Below are positions 1-7,061 of a stretch of DNA of 25,876 bases, piece after piece. How positions within the stretch are numbered: the first letter of the stretch is position 1; every line of letters starts with the position of its first letter. Source of the DNA: Streptococcaceae bacterium (GTDB taxonomy: Bacteria; Bacillota; Bacilli; Lactobacillales; Streptococcaceae); NCBI GenBank assembly GCA_031279745.1, contig JAITHN010000167.1, forward strand, positions 1-25,876, read 5' to 3'. The notes below the pieces were generated by a model that did not search any database, was not told where the DNA came from, and worked only from the letters and a program-made list of their open reading frames with translations. A program made the translations under genes and the position numbers.

Positions 1-398
1 GCATCTTCAATATCGTTTTCCTGTACCCATTTCGTAGCATCTGGACTTAATGGATTGATGTAACCCGCTTCAGCCATTGCTCCGAGTTGATCGTTTGGAA
101 CTTTGAATACATCGGCTGCTTTTTCAGGATCTTTCCCCACATCTGTTTTCGCATTTGCGCTTCCTGTTGGAGATTGAACAACATTGACTTTCGCATCAGG
201 ATTTTCTTTTTCAAATCCTTTTACCAACTCTTTATAGGAGTTGATATTCGCTGGATCCACCCAAAGCGTAAGGTTTCCTTCGATTTTTGCAGGATCGGCT
301 TTTGTTTCTTCTTTTTTTTCGTTACTCCCACAAGCAACGAGACCCATTGCTGCAAATGCAGTCAAACTAACTAGAGATACTTTTTTCCAATTTTTCAT
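1..398 (-). CDS. Extracellular sugar-binding lipoprotein of an ABC transporter (MalE/MdxE-like), 3' end outside window
   Basis: The reverse strand from the ATG at 398 encodes a lipoprotein signal peptide with lipobox GLVAC (Cys23), a short charged linker, and then the start of a family 1 solute-binding protein (GNLTLWVDPANINSYKELVK and later ADVFKVPNDQLGAMAEAGYI). This pattern matches maltose/maltodextrin-binding proteins, which are anchored outside the membrane and pass sugar to an ABC permease. About 132 codons lie in the window; the C-terminal two thirds and any permease genes are beyond its left edge. An AGGAGG ribosome binding site sits just ahead of the ATG. The promoter with a cre-like operator upstream fits a sugar-uptake gene under carbon control. 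The maltodextrin assignment is by resemblance; the exact sugar cannot be read from this fragment. Confidence 0.85.
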   Translation of the reverse strand, partial: MKNWKKVSLVSLTAFAAMGLVACGSNEKKEETKADPAKIEGNLTLWVDPANINSYKELVKGFEKENPDAKVNVVQSPTGSANAKTDVGKDPEKAADVFKVPNDQLGAMAEAGYINPLSPDATKWVQENDIED

Positions 399-437
399 TT
401 TTTCCTCCTCTATGGAAATAATTGATTTACAAGATTG

Positions 438-466
438 ATTGTAATGTAAACGTTTGCATGAGTCAA
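438..466 (-). promoter_or_regulatory. Promoter of the sugar-binding protein gene with a cre/LacI-type operator in the spacer
   Basis: On the reverse strand there is TTGACT (466-461), a 17-base spacer, and TACAAT (443-438), an excellent sigma-A promoter. The spacer holds ATGTAAACGTTTGCA (444-458 on the + strand), which fits the CcpA cre consensus WTGNAARCGNWWWCA except at one position. A LacI-family regulator such as CcpA or MalR bound here would block RNA polymerase directly. A run of 13 T on the + strand (482-494), an A-tract on the coding strand, lies just upstream of the -35 and may act as an UP-like element. Confidence 0.8.
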
Positions 467-549
467 AAATTTGCATTATTATTTTTTTTTTTTAATTGCG
501 CCATGTGGAAAATCAATTCCTACAAACACTAAGCAGGGTGATTAGCACG

Positions 550-558
550 TGCTATAAT
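550..558 (+). promoter_or_regulatory. Extended -10 promoter of the racemase-family gene
   Basis: TGCTATAAT gives a TG motif one base ahead of a perfect TATAAT (553-558). No good -35 box is visible. Transcription starting about 7 bases downstream would begin at or in the Shine-Dalgarno, so the mRNA leader would be very short. Confidence 0.6.
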
Positions 559-576
559 TGTGATAAGGAGGTGCGT

Positions 577-1236
577 ATGAAGAAAATTTTAGTATTGGGC
601 GGAACCGGAATTGATGCAAAGATGGGAAAAAGATTGGTGCGCCAATATTTTCCAGAATATGAAATCATCGATTATGGCATTTCAAAAACGCCTGAGGAAC
701 AGACTTTATTCCAGACGGCAAAGACTTCTGAAAAGAAAGCGGAAATCTTTCGTGTTCTGGATGAATTTTTATCCGATGAAGTTGTGCTAATCCTAGTGTA
801 TTGCAACTCTTTAAGCGCCTCGCTGTCATTTGACGACATTTCAAGTGAGAGAAAAATTCCCATCCTAACCCCGATGATGATCTACAAAAGTTTAGGGAAG
901 CAATATTCTCGTATCGGGTTAATGGCTGCAAATGCACAAGGTGCAAGCGGGATTGAGAAAGTGTTTGTGCGGGAGAATTCGAACATTGTAATCACCACGA
1001 TTACGAACATTGAATGGGTTGTAGCAGTAGAAGAAGGGATGGCACCAGAAGACATCATCCAAAGATATGGATTGCCAGAAAGCCGCGAGTTTTTCAGAAA
1101 GACAGAAGCAGAAGCGATTATCATCGGATGCACCCATTTCCCGTATTTTTTAGAGGAATATCAAGCGGATGTGCAGATTCCATGTGTGAACATTGATCCG
1201 CTGCTTGTGGAGAAGATGAAGGAAATTCTTCTATAA
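577..1236 (+). CDS. Aspartate/glutamate racemase superfamily protein
   Basis: This 219-residue cytoplasmic protein carries both signature cysteines of the Asp/Glu/hydantoin racemase superfamily: Cys76 in VYCNSLSAS and Cys185 in IIIGCTHFPYF. In cofactor-independent racemases these two cysteines act as the acid/base pair. The N-terminus MKKILVLGGTGIDAKMG is a typical first beta strand and turn. The ATG at 577 is preceded by AAGGAGG at ideal spacing; a longer reading back to 496 would add a tail that crosses the promoter, so it is rejected. It is shorter than usual MurI glutamate racemases (about 265 residues) and lacks their N-terminal DSGxGG motif, so it is more likely a broad amino-acid racemase than the essential MurI. 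The substrate is unknown. It is transcribed alone. Confidence 0.75.
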   Translation: MKKILVLGGTGIDAKMGKRLVRQYFPEYEIIDYGISKTPEEQTLFQTAKTSEKKAEIFRVLDEFLSDEVVLILVYCNSLSASLSFDDISSERKIPILTPMMIYKSLGKQYSRIGLMAANAQGASGIEKVFVRENSNIVITTITNIEWVVAVEEGMAPEDIIQRYGLPESREFFRKTEAEAIIIGCTHFPYFLEEYQADVQIPCVNIDPLLVEKMKEILL

Positions 1237-1403
1237 ATATGAAACAAATCGTTGTGGAAAATCTACGTAGAAGCAGTTTGACAGTAATCTAGCTTCTCGG
1301 ATGCGAGCATTTCCATGACGGTTTTTTCGAATATGAAATAGAAGGGTTGTGTAAATTTCTCACGCAAGCGAGCTCGACAGCAATCAAAATTTTTGAGATC
1401 ACT

Positions 1404-1424
1404 AAAACGCGTTTGCGTTTTTTT
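1404..1424 (+). terminator. Rho-independent terminator-like hairpin upstream of the YiiX-like gene
   Basis: AAAACGC, loop GTTT, GCGTTTT forms a 7-base-pair stem followed by further T residues (seven in a row from 1418). It lies about 170 bases past the racemase stop and 46 bases before the next start, so it may end the racemase transcript or attenuate the next one. The stem is short and AU-rich, so it is weak. Confidence 0.5.
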
Positions 1425-1469
1425 GCGTATCTTTTCTCTGGAGGATTTCAAGTGAATGGAGGAAAGAGT

Positions 1470-2159
1470 ATGGAAAAAAAGTGGAGGTTTTTGTTGATCT
1501 TGTGCTGCTTTCTCAGTTTAGGAATGAAGGTTACCGGCTTGAATTATAAAAGTTACACAAGTATATCTGCTGAAAAGCGAGCAATCGAGAAGAAGGAGAA
1601 ACAAAATAAACTCTCCAAGCTCGTATTCAGTACAAGTCCCAGCTTAAAGCGAATGGAGAAAAACATAAAAAGAAAGAAGGTGGAACTAGATAAAAAGAGC
1701 AAAGGAGAATATAAAAAGAACGAATACAACCGACGTAAGGGAGTGATCCTTGTCACACCAGATTATATGAAAGGTTTGCTCCCTACTGGACATTCATCCA
1801 TATGTTACAATAAGGCGAAAGTTATAGAAGCAAACGTAGACGGTGTCGAATTTGGAAAGAACAACTGGAATGTGTCAAAGAAGCAATCGTATATTGTCAC
1901 ATTAAAAAAAACAACGGCGAAGCAAGATGAAATGCTCGCTGAATACTGCAAGAGGCAGATTAACAAGAAATACAATTTCAATTATTTTGATATAAACACG
2001 AGAAGTGGATTCTACTGTTCTCAGCTAATTTATGCTGCTGCAAAAGACTTATATAAAATAAATTTAAACGGGAGTGCCTTCTATTCCATTCTTGGGAACC
2101 CTATTCATCCTCTCGAGTTGGTCGACAATTCAAAAGTCACTCTTCTTTATAGGAAATGA
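1470..2159 (+). CDS. Exported YiiX/YebB-like permuted papain-fold (NlpC/P60-type) hydrolase
   Basis: The protein has 229 residues. Residues 1-24 form a signal peptide (two Lys, then a hydrophobic stretch with two Cys but no clear lipobox). Residues 33-90 are very rich in Lys and Glu and probably helical. The C-terminal half resembles the YiiX/YebB permuted papain-like family: His108 in TGHSSICY, Glu120 in VIEANVDGVEF, then Cys183 in GFYCSQLIYAA. In this permuted fold His comes first and the nucleophilic Cys last. Members cleave amide or ester bonds, sometimes in cell wall or lipid; the substrate here is unknown. The ATG at 1470 is preceded by GGAGG; an in-frame GTG at 1452 has no site of its own. 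The lipoprotein gene follows after 9 bases, so the two are probably co-expressed. Confidence 0.65.
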   Translation: MEKKWRFLLILCCFLSLGMKVTGLNYKSYTSISAEKRAIEKKEKQNKLSKLVFSTSPSLKRMEKNIKRKKVELDKKSKGEYKKNEYNRRKGVILVTPDYMKGLLPTGHSSICYNKAKVIEANVDGVEFGKNNWNVSKKQSYIVTLKKTTAKQDEMLAEYCKRQINKKYNFNYFDINTRSGFYCSQLIYAAAKDLYKINLNGSAFYSILGNPIHPLELVDNSKVTLLYRK

Positions 2160-2168
2160 GGGGATATT

Positions 2169-3212
2169 ATGAAAGCTAGATATTTTTTGCTCATCTTTTG
2201 TACTCTTTTCTTTCTAACCGCTTGTCAGGAAGAAAAAGAATTGAAGAATGTTTCAATTGGGGTCATCTCTTCGACAGAAGTCACAAGGGCGTCTTATTTT
2301 ATTCCACTTATGAGGGGACAGGACGATTTTTCTCTCGACTCTAAAGTCAAATGGCAGGTTGAAGGAATAGAGTTTGGAAACTTTCCAGTAAAAGAGGGAG
2401 ATAGCTATTATCTCGTGTCAAACGGAACGATATCTTCAAAGAATACCATCCTTCGGATTTCAGAGAATGGTAAAATTTTAAATCGTCTCGATTACCCTTA
2501 CGGGAAACTGCTCTCTGTTGCGGTTTCTGGAGATAAACTTTTTGGAACAAATTCAAATTCGGTTGGTGAAATTTTTCAGCTGAATAAAAGGGGAGAGAAG
2601 ACAGCCTCAACAGAAGTGAAAGATGGGATCATTCAATTTATAACAGAAGCAGATGGAAAATTATATGCACTTTTGGAAGTTGGAAGCGCCCATTTGCTCT
2701 ATGAATATGATGCGAATACTTTGAAAAAACTACGGGAAATTGATTTAACCAAATATGGAGAACAATATATCCATATGGTGTCTACCGAGGACGCTTTCTA
2801 TTTATCGTGTGCGGTCGTGCCAGGGGAGAGCGAACAAGCGCCAAGTTACATCGTCCGAGTAGATAAGAAAACGGAATCCGTAACGAAAATTCAGCTGCAT
2901 TCCACAACCCCTTATCAATTAGTGACAGATGGCATGCTCCTTTTGGTCTCTCATGGAAGCTATGTCACAGATGAAGGGGTGCACAAAATTTCTGTAATTG
3001 ATTTAAAGACGCATTCCATTAAAGAAGTAAAAACTGAAGGGCAACCCGTTCAAATCTGCCTAACAAAAGGTTCAATTTTTGCACTAACTCTCAATCATCA
3101 GGTACAATTGTTTGATAGAGAGAAGCTTATACAAAAACATTCTTGGTCGCTTCCAGAACCTGGAGAACTCGACCAAACTTACTATACAAATATGATTGTA
3201 AATGAACAATAA
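2169..3212 (+). CDS. Lipoprotein with beta-propeller-like repeats, function unknown
   Basis: The 347-residue product starts with a lipoprotein signal peptide ending in lipobox LTAC (Cys19). The mature part is a run of short beta-strand units with recurring patterns such as NTILRISENGKILNRLDYPY, YEYDANTLKKLREIDL, YIVRVDKKTESVTKIQL and ISVIDLKTHSIKEVK. This is what a six- or seven-bladed beta-propeller (YVTN/WD-like surface protein) looks like. I see no catalytic motif. Such domains usually bind partners or ligands at the cell surface. The gene starts 9 bases after the permuted hydrolase gene, with GAGGGG as ribosome binding site, and two small genes follow with gaps of 14 and 13 bases. It may recruit or restrain the neighbouring hydrolase at the membrane; that is inference from position only. 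Confidence 0.65.
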   Translation: MKARYFLLIFCTLFFLTACQEEKELKNVSIGVISSTEVTRASYFIPLMRGQDDFSLDSKVKWQVEGIEFGNFPVKEGDSYYLVSNGTISSKNTILRISENGKILNRLDYPYGKLLSVAVSGDKLFGTNSNSVGEIFQLNKRGEKTASTEVKDGIIQFITEADGKLYALLEVGSAHLLYEYDANTLKKLREIDLTKYGEQYIHMVSTEDAFYLSCAVVPGESEQAPSYIVRVDKKTESVTKIQLHSTTPYQLVTDGMLLLVSHGSYVTDEGVHKISVIDLKTHSIKEVKTEGQPVQICLTKGSIFALTLNHQVQLFDREKLIQKHSWSLPEPGELDQTYYTNMIVNEQ

Positions 3213-3226
3213 GACAGGAGTTCAAA

Positions 3227-3442
3227 ATGGCAGAATTTAGTTTTGAAATTATAGAAGAATTATTGGTGTTGAGCACTGCGAAAAACGGGTGGCGAAAAGA
3301 GTTGAATAGAGTAAGCTTCAATGGGGCGGATGCCAAGTACGACATACGGACGTGGGCGCCGGATCACTCGAAGATGGGAAAAGGGATAACGCTTTCCGAT
3401 GAGGAGTTTACAACGCTTTTGGAAGCGATAAAAAATAAATAG
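3227..3442 (+). CDS. YdbC-like PC4 (transcriptional coactivator p15) family protein
   Basis: This 71-residue protein reads FSFEIIEELLVLSTAKNGWR, then RVSFNGADAKYDIRTWAPDH and KMGKGITLSDEEF. That is the pattern of bacterial PC4-like proteins such as Lactococcus YdbC: a four-strand sheet with an aromatic, basic DNA-contacting face and one C-terminal helix. Family members bind single-stranded DNA or RNA as dimers, and the length is normal for the family. AGGAG lies ahead of the ATG. It sits third in a run whose first two products are exported, an odd mix for a nucleic-acid-binding protein, so the shared transcription may be incidental. Confidence 0.8.
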   Translation: MAEFSFEIIEELLVLSTAKNGWRKELNRVSFNGADAKYDIRTWAPDHSKMGKGITLSDEEFTTLLEAIKNK

Positions 3443-3455
3443 AAGGAGGGGAACG

Positions 3456-3740
3456 ATGGGGAAATATTATGATATAGCATTTCATTTATTAAATGACAGA
3501 ACACTAGTGAAAAAAGAAGTGTACTCCGAATTAGAGTCTTTTGACGTATGGCAAGATGCTTGTGCAAAAGTCGATGAGAAGAATCTATACCTTTTTGTCG
3601 ATGATCAATTTATTACAGTTGATAGGCAATACATTGTTCGGATTGATGCCAGAATCGTTGAAAATCCAGTTGACAAAGGTATGAAGAGAAGAGAACTCAC
3701 AGAGGGTGTAGTAAAAAAACTAACAGATATGGGATTTTAA
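3456..3740 (+). CDS. Small hypothetical protein (94 residues)
   Basis: I do not recognise this protein. It is soluble, mixed alpha/beta, with no signal peptide or membrane segment. The middle (NLYLFVDDQFITVDRQYIVR) looks like a beta hairpin, and the end (MKRRELTEGVVKKLTDMGF) like a helix. A strong AAGGAGGGG ribosome binding site precedes the ATG, and the gene follows the PC4-like gene by 13 bases, so it is very likely translated as the last gene of the run starting at 1470. It is followed by a strong hairpin. The coding call rests on the ribosome binding site, spacing and ordinary amino-acid composition. Confidence 0.7.
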   Translation: MGKYYDIAFHLLNDRTLVKKEVYSELESFDVWQDACAKVDEKNLYLFVDDQFITVDRQYIVRIDARIVENPVDKGMKRRELTEGVVKKLTDMGF

Positions 3741-3802
3741 TACCGTGGTTGCAGGATTTCAGATAACTCTATAAAGATTTGTATAGCAATTATAAACTTG
3801 AA

Positions 3803-3831
3803 ACCCAGGGATCGAGTATCGATTCCTGGGT
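3803..3831. terminator. Long near-perfect palindrome between convergent genes, probable terminator
   Basis: ACCCAGG, then ATCGA, loop GTA, then TCGAT and CCTGGGT form a 12-base-pair stem with one G/T opposition and a 3-base loop. It lies between the end of the rightward run (3740) and the end of the leftward pseudouridine synthase gene (3899). Neither side has a strong T-run, so it may be a weak bidirectional terminator or only a 3'-end protecting hairpin. Confidence 0.5.
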
Positions 3832-3898
3832 CGCTTTGTTCTAATTCACCACTTGCCTGTCTTCACGTCTGCTGCGGTGCTTTGCAATGCTTAGTACG

Positions 3899-4615
3899 TT
3901 ATTTCCGTGTCAAATCATTGATTTCATCAGCGGTTAATTTTCGATATTCTCCTCGGTTTAATAACGGGTCGAGGCGTAAGTTCTTCATGCGAATGCGTTC
4001 AAGAAAGGTCACCTTCATATTCACCCGTTCAAACATCCGCTTGATTTGGTGAAATTTTCCTTCTTGAATCGTAATATAAACTTTTGAAGTGTTTGTCTCC
4101 GGATTGACTTCCTCGATTTCTAACTTTGCTGGAAGTGCAGTGAACTCAATGGACAATTCGATGCCTTCCTGAAATTTCTGGATGGTTTCCTTGGTCACGA
4201 TGCCCTCAATATGGGCATAATATTCTTTTTCCACATGTCGTTTGGGAGACAAAAGCGCATGAGCAAGCGGACCATTATCCGTGACAAGCAACAATCCAAC
4301 AGTATCCTTATCCAACCTACCGACTGGAAAGAGATCTTTTAGCCGTTCAGACTCAAAGAGATCAAGAACCGTATTCTCAGATTTGTCAGATGTGGCACTA
4401 AGAAATCCGCTTGGCTTATTGAGTAAAAAATAGTGAAATTCTTCGTAATCTATAGGGACACTGTCCAATCGGACGGTGTCCCTATTAGGGTCTATGGTCA
4501 TGCCCACATTGATTTGAATGATGTCATTCACGCTGATTCTTTTCGACTTTATGATTTTTTTCACATCTGATCGGCTGCCGAACCCTGCATTAGACAAAAA
4601 TTTATCTAGCCTCAT
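3899..4615 (-). CDS. RsuA/RluB-family ribosomal pseudouridine synthase (YtzG-like)
   Basis: The 238-residue protein has an N-terminal S4 RNA-binding domain (about residues 1-47, MRLDKFLSNAGFGSRSDVKK) and then the RsuA-type catalytic domain. The catalytic aspartate is Asp102 in the signature GRLDKDTVGLLLVTDNG. LNKPSGFLSAT and KFHQIKRMFERVNMKV are further family motifs. It would convert one uridine of rRNA (usually 16S rRNA in this subfamily) to pseudouridine. Its start lies 3 bases after the stop of the flippase gene, with GGAGG overlapping that gene's end, so they are translationally linked. The same pairing, ytgP-ytzG, occurs in Bacillus. The exact rRNA position is not determined here. Confidence 0.9.
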   Translation of the reverse strand: MRLDKFLSNAGFGSRSDVKKIIKSKRISVNDIIQINVGMTIDPNRDTVRLDSVPIDYEEFHYFLLNKPSGFLSATSDKSENTVLDLFESERLKDLFPVGRLDKDTVGLLLVTDNGPLAHALLSPKRHVEKEYYAHIEGIVTKETIQKFQEGIELSIEFTALPAKLEIEEVNPETNTSKVYITIQEGKFHQIKRMFERVNMKVTFLERIRMKNLRLDPLLNRGEYRKLTADEINDLTRK

Positions 4616-4618
4616 TGA

Positions 4619-6277
4619 TTAACCTCCTAAACCTGGAAGTTTGTTGCGAATGCGAACGACACGATTTCCAAGCAGTTTATCTGCAATTTTTGTGGCAAGT
4701 GCAAGATACATATAGACTCCCCCGCCTGAGATGGCAGAGATAAGGACGATGATAAAAGCAGTTAATTTCTTATCCGGACTTAGAAAGAGATGAAGCAGTC
4801 TAGACATGATAATAGTTACAATTCCCATAATAACGGTCATAAGCACAAGTAAAAAGACGCGCTTCCATATTTTCTTGAAGTTGACGAAACTCACACGTCG
4901 AATCAAACGTGTAATCAACGTACAAGACACTGCAAATCCTATAAACGTGGAAATCATAGGACCATAAACTTCAAAGAAATACACGCAAGGGAATTGGAAA
5001 ATGAGTTTTGTAATGAGGCCGAAAGCTAAATATTTAACTGTTATCCTATTTTGATACATTCCTTGAAGCATGTTGCTCGTGAGCATGTAGTAGCCAAGCA
5101 TTAAACTCTGAATTGCCGCCCAAGCAAGCAAACTTTCCCCAATTGGAGAAGGAACGTAAAAGACGGAATAGAGCTCTTGGGCGAGAATAGTCATCCCTAT
5201 GGCGCTCGGTAACATGATGAAAAAGAAGAGTTGGATATTGTTAGAAACGAGAGTCGCGAGTTCCCTTTTACGACCGACGGTATAGTTTTCTGTAATCAGT
5301 GGCAAGCCAGTCCCCGCTATACTTGCTGCAAGTGCGACAATCACCATAGTGAGCTTATCAGGATTGGAACTGAAGATGGAGAACAGGTCCAATAGTTGAG
5401 CTTGCGTGTAATTGCTTACATGACTAAGGATGTTGCTAAAGGTGAACTGGTCGACAATCTTAAATAATTGCACGCCGCTTCCCACAATGATAAAAGGAAT
5501 GGCTTGTCTAACGGTTTCAATAAGAAGTTCTTTAGAATTGACATTAATATTTCGGACTCCGTGTTCCAATTCTAGACGTTGCTGAACTTTTCTTTCCCTT
5601 AATAAGAAGTAGAGTAGCACGCCGAAGGAAGCAATCATACCAATAAATGCTGCAAAGGTTGACTGAACGACTGCATCGACATAATTTCCATTTCGAACTT
5701 GCATAATAATATAAGCGGTAATAAGCATATAAAGCACACGGGCTAACTGCTCAACCACCTGTGAAATCGAGAATGGCGCCATTAAGTTATTCCCTTGGAA
5801 GAAACCGCGGATGACACTCATACATGGGAAAACAAAAACTGCAATAGCGAGACTTCTCATGACAGGGATGAGCTCTGGTCCCCCTCCTGAAGCTTCAGCT
5901 AAGAGAGGAGCAGCAAGAAACATGACTCCAGCAAAAATTGCCCCTAGAACGGCCATACTCTTTAATCCAGTGAGGAAGAGACGTTTTGAAACATTATATT
6001 CTTTTAAAGCATTGTATTTAGCTGTTTGTTTTGCGACAGCACCTGGAATTCCAGCAGTAGAAATTAATAAGAACAAGGCATAGATGTTGTACCCCATACT
6101 AAATAAGCCGTTTGCCTCATTTCCATGGCTGCCCATCCAAGCGTACCAAGGTATAATATAGACTGCACCGAGGAGTCTGCTGACAAGATTTCCTGCAACC
6201 AGCCAGATGCTACCCTTAACCATTTGTGTTTTTTGTTCCGATAATCTGTCCTTATCGAGGGATAAATCGTTTTCCAA
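4619..6277 (-). CDS. murJ: MurJ/YtgP-type lipid II flippase (MOP superfamily)
   Basis: The product is about 552 residues with some 14 hydrophobic segments, beginning VKGSIWLVAGNLVSRLLGAV and including FSMGYNIYALFLLISTAGIP, the usual start of YtgP/SpoVB polysaccharide-transport proteins. These move lipid II (or other lipid-linked sugars) across the membrane for wall synthesis. I start at the TTG at 6277 because AAAGAAGGTG (6292-6283 on the reverse strand) is a one-mismatch complement to the 16S rRNA tail at ideal spacing. The ATG at 6298 and the TTG at 6328 are in frame but lack such a site. It heads a two-gene operon with the pseudouridine synthase. SpoVB-like polysaccharide export is the alternative role; the YtzG-like partner favours YtgP. 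Confidence 0.88.
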   Translation of the reverse strand: MENDLSLDKDRLSEQKTQMVKGSIWLVAGNLVSRLLGAVYIIPWYAWMGSHGNEANGLFSMGYNIYALFLLISTAGIPGAVAKQTAKYNALKEYNVSKRLFLTGLKSMAVLGAIFAGVMFLAAPLLAEASGGGPELIPVMRSLAIAVFVFPCMSVIRGFFQGNNLMAPFSISQVVEQLARVLYMLITAYIIMQVRNGNYVDAVVQSTFAAFIGMIASFGVLLYFLLRERKVQQRLELEHGVRNINVNSKELLIETVRQAIPFIIVGSGVQLFKIVDQFTFSNILSHVSNYTQAQLLDLFSIFSSNPDKLTMVIVALAASIAGTGLPLITENYTVGRKRELATLVSNNIQLFFFIMLPSAIGMTILAQELYSVFYVPSPIGESLLAWAAIQSLMLGYYMLTSNMLQGMYQNRITVKYLAFGLITKLIFQFPCVYFFEVYGPMISTFIGFAVSCTLITRLIRRVSFVNFKKIWKRVFLLVLMTVIMGIVTIIMSRLLHLFLSPDKKLTAFIIVLISAISGGGVYMYLALATKIADKLLGNRVVRIRNKLPGLGG

Positions 6278-6351
6278 TTTGTCACCTTCTTTCTTCATTA
6301 GTTTAAACAAAGTTTCAATCTTTAGCAATTGAGAAAATGAGTTGTTACGTT

Positions 6352-6380
6352 TTGCAAAAACATTTATTTGGCTGTATATT
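6352..6380 (+). promoter_or_regulatory. Promoter of the HTH membrane regulator gene
   Basis: TTGCAA (6352-6357), a 17-base spacer and TATATT (6375-6380) lie about 55 bases before the start at 6435. On the opposite strand a TATAAT (6383-6378) overlaps this -10 box, so leftward murJ transcription may start from the same place. Confidence 0.5.
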
Positions 6381-6434
6381 ATATTTCCATTACAAAAAAA
6401 TTAAATTCTTCTAATAAAAGAGGTGAAGATATGG

Positions 6435-6968
6435 ATGGCGAAAAATATTGGGGAAATCATAAAGGAAGAACGGGTTATAGCAGGGTTGTCGCAAGTGGAT
6501 CTTGCGAATGAAATTCACGTTTCTAGACAAGCGATTTCTAGGTGGGAAAACGGGATAAACATACCGGATATAGAAAATATTCAGTTATTATCAGAGTTTT
6601 TCGGAAAACAACTCTTTCCGATTGACGACATTGGAACAGTAGAAGTATATGGTAGTGAGGAAATCCCTTGCTTGAATCTAAAAGATTTGCTTGCGAATAC
6701 TGAAAAAATCAGTTCAGAGCTGAGTATAGGATACCTTTTAACCATAGGGTTTATTGCTCCTGTTATAGGAATCCCCATCGTAGTTTGCCTCTATTCGAGG
6801 AATAAGGGGAAACCTCGATTTGAAAGATTTTTTAATTTACTTCTATTTTTTTGTCTTTTAAACAGTTTTTTCTACTACATAGAAATTTTAACCCTTCTTG
6901 CAATAGATTTTCAGATATTACACTCGGAGGAATTTCATTCTTTCCTGAACTTTCTAAAAAGGTTCTGA
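6435..6968 (+). CDS. XRE-type HTH regulator with C-terminal membrane segments
   Basis: The 177-residue protein has an N-terminal helix-turn-helix of the Cro/C1 (XRE) type (residues 5-60; core LSQVDLANEIHVSRQAISRW), a linker, and two hydrophobic segments (about 98-120 and 132-158). The DNA-binding part would be in the cytoplasm, tethered to the membrane. The ATG at 6435 has AAAAGAGGTG nine bases upstream; a GTG at 6423 falls inside that site and is rejected. Related HTH-plus-membrane proteins are common in Bacillota and few have known signals. It is followed in the same direction by a repeat array (6975-7015) and a ComX-like sigma gene, so regulation of that gene is an attractive inference, not shown. 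Confidence 0.75.
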   Translation: MAKNIGEIIKEERVIAGLSQVDLANEIHVSRQAISRWENGINIPDIENIQLLSEFFGKQLFPIDDIGTVEVYGSEEIPCLNLKDLLANTEKISSELSIGYLLTIGFIAPVIGIPIVVCLYSRNKGKPRFERFFNLLLFFCLLNSFFYYIEILTLLAIDFQILHSEEFHSFLNFLKRF

Positions 6969-6974
6969 CCGGGA

Positions 6975-7015
6975 GTGTAACACTAGTGTGACAACGTGTA
7001 ACTAAGGCGTTACAC
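6975..7015 (+). promoter_or_regulatory. Array of GTGTAAC-type repeats upstream of the sigma factor gene (candidate operator)
   Basis: GTGTAAC (6975), GTGTGAC (6986) and GTGTAAC (6996) are direct repeats whose starts are 11 and 10 bases apart, followed by inverted GTTACAC (7009). The last two form a 7-base inverted repeat with a 6-base gap. ACACTAGTGT (6980-6989) is a 10-base palindrome in the same block. Starts one helical turn apart put the sites on one face of the DNA, as expected for a cooperatively bound regulator. The block begins 6 bases after the stop of the HTH gene and ends 82 bases before the sigma factor start. Confidence 0.6.
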
Positions 7016-7061
7016 ACTGAAAAGTAATACAAGACTTGCTCCAAAAATCTTGATAAAAAAA

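Noticed and set aside
496..576. Longer N-terminus for the racemase-family protein
   Set aside because: The extra part overlaps the extended -10 promoter and Shine-Dalgarno; the ATG at 577 has an ideal ribosome binding site and begins at the first strand of the fold.
1250..1262. DnaA-box-like TGTGGAAAA (also near 504), suggesting an origin near rnpA-yidC
   Set aside because: Only two imperfect boxes far apart, no AT-rich unwinding cluster, no dnaA or dnaN; not an origin.
1263..1451. Leftward 62-residue open frame in the gap before the YiiX-like gene
   Set aside because: TTG start without a ribosome binding site, Cys/Arg-rich composition, and it runs through the terminator-like hairpin; no support as a gene.
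3798..4052. Rightward 84-residue open frame over the hairpin and the end of the pseudouridine synthase gene
   Set aside because: It contains the palindrome and is antisense to a well-supported gene; no ribosome binding site.
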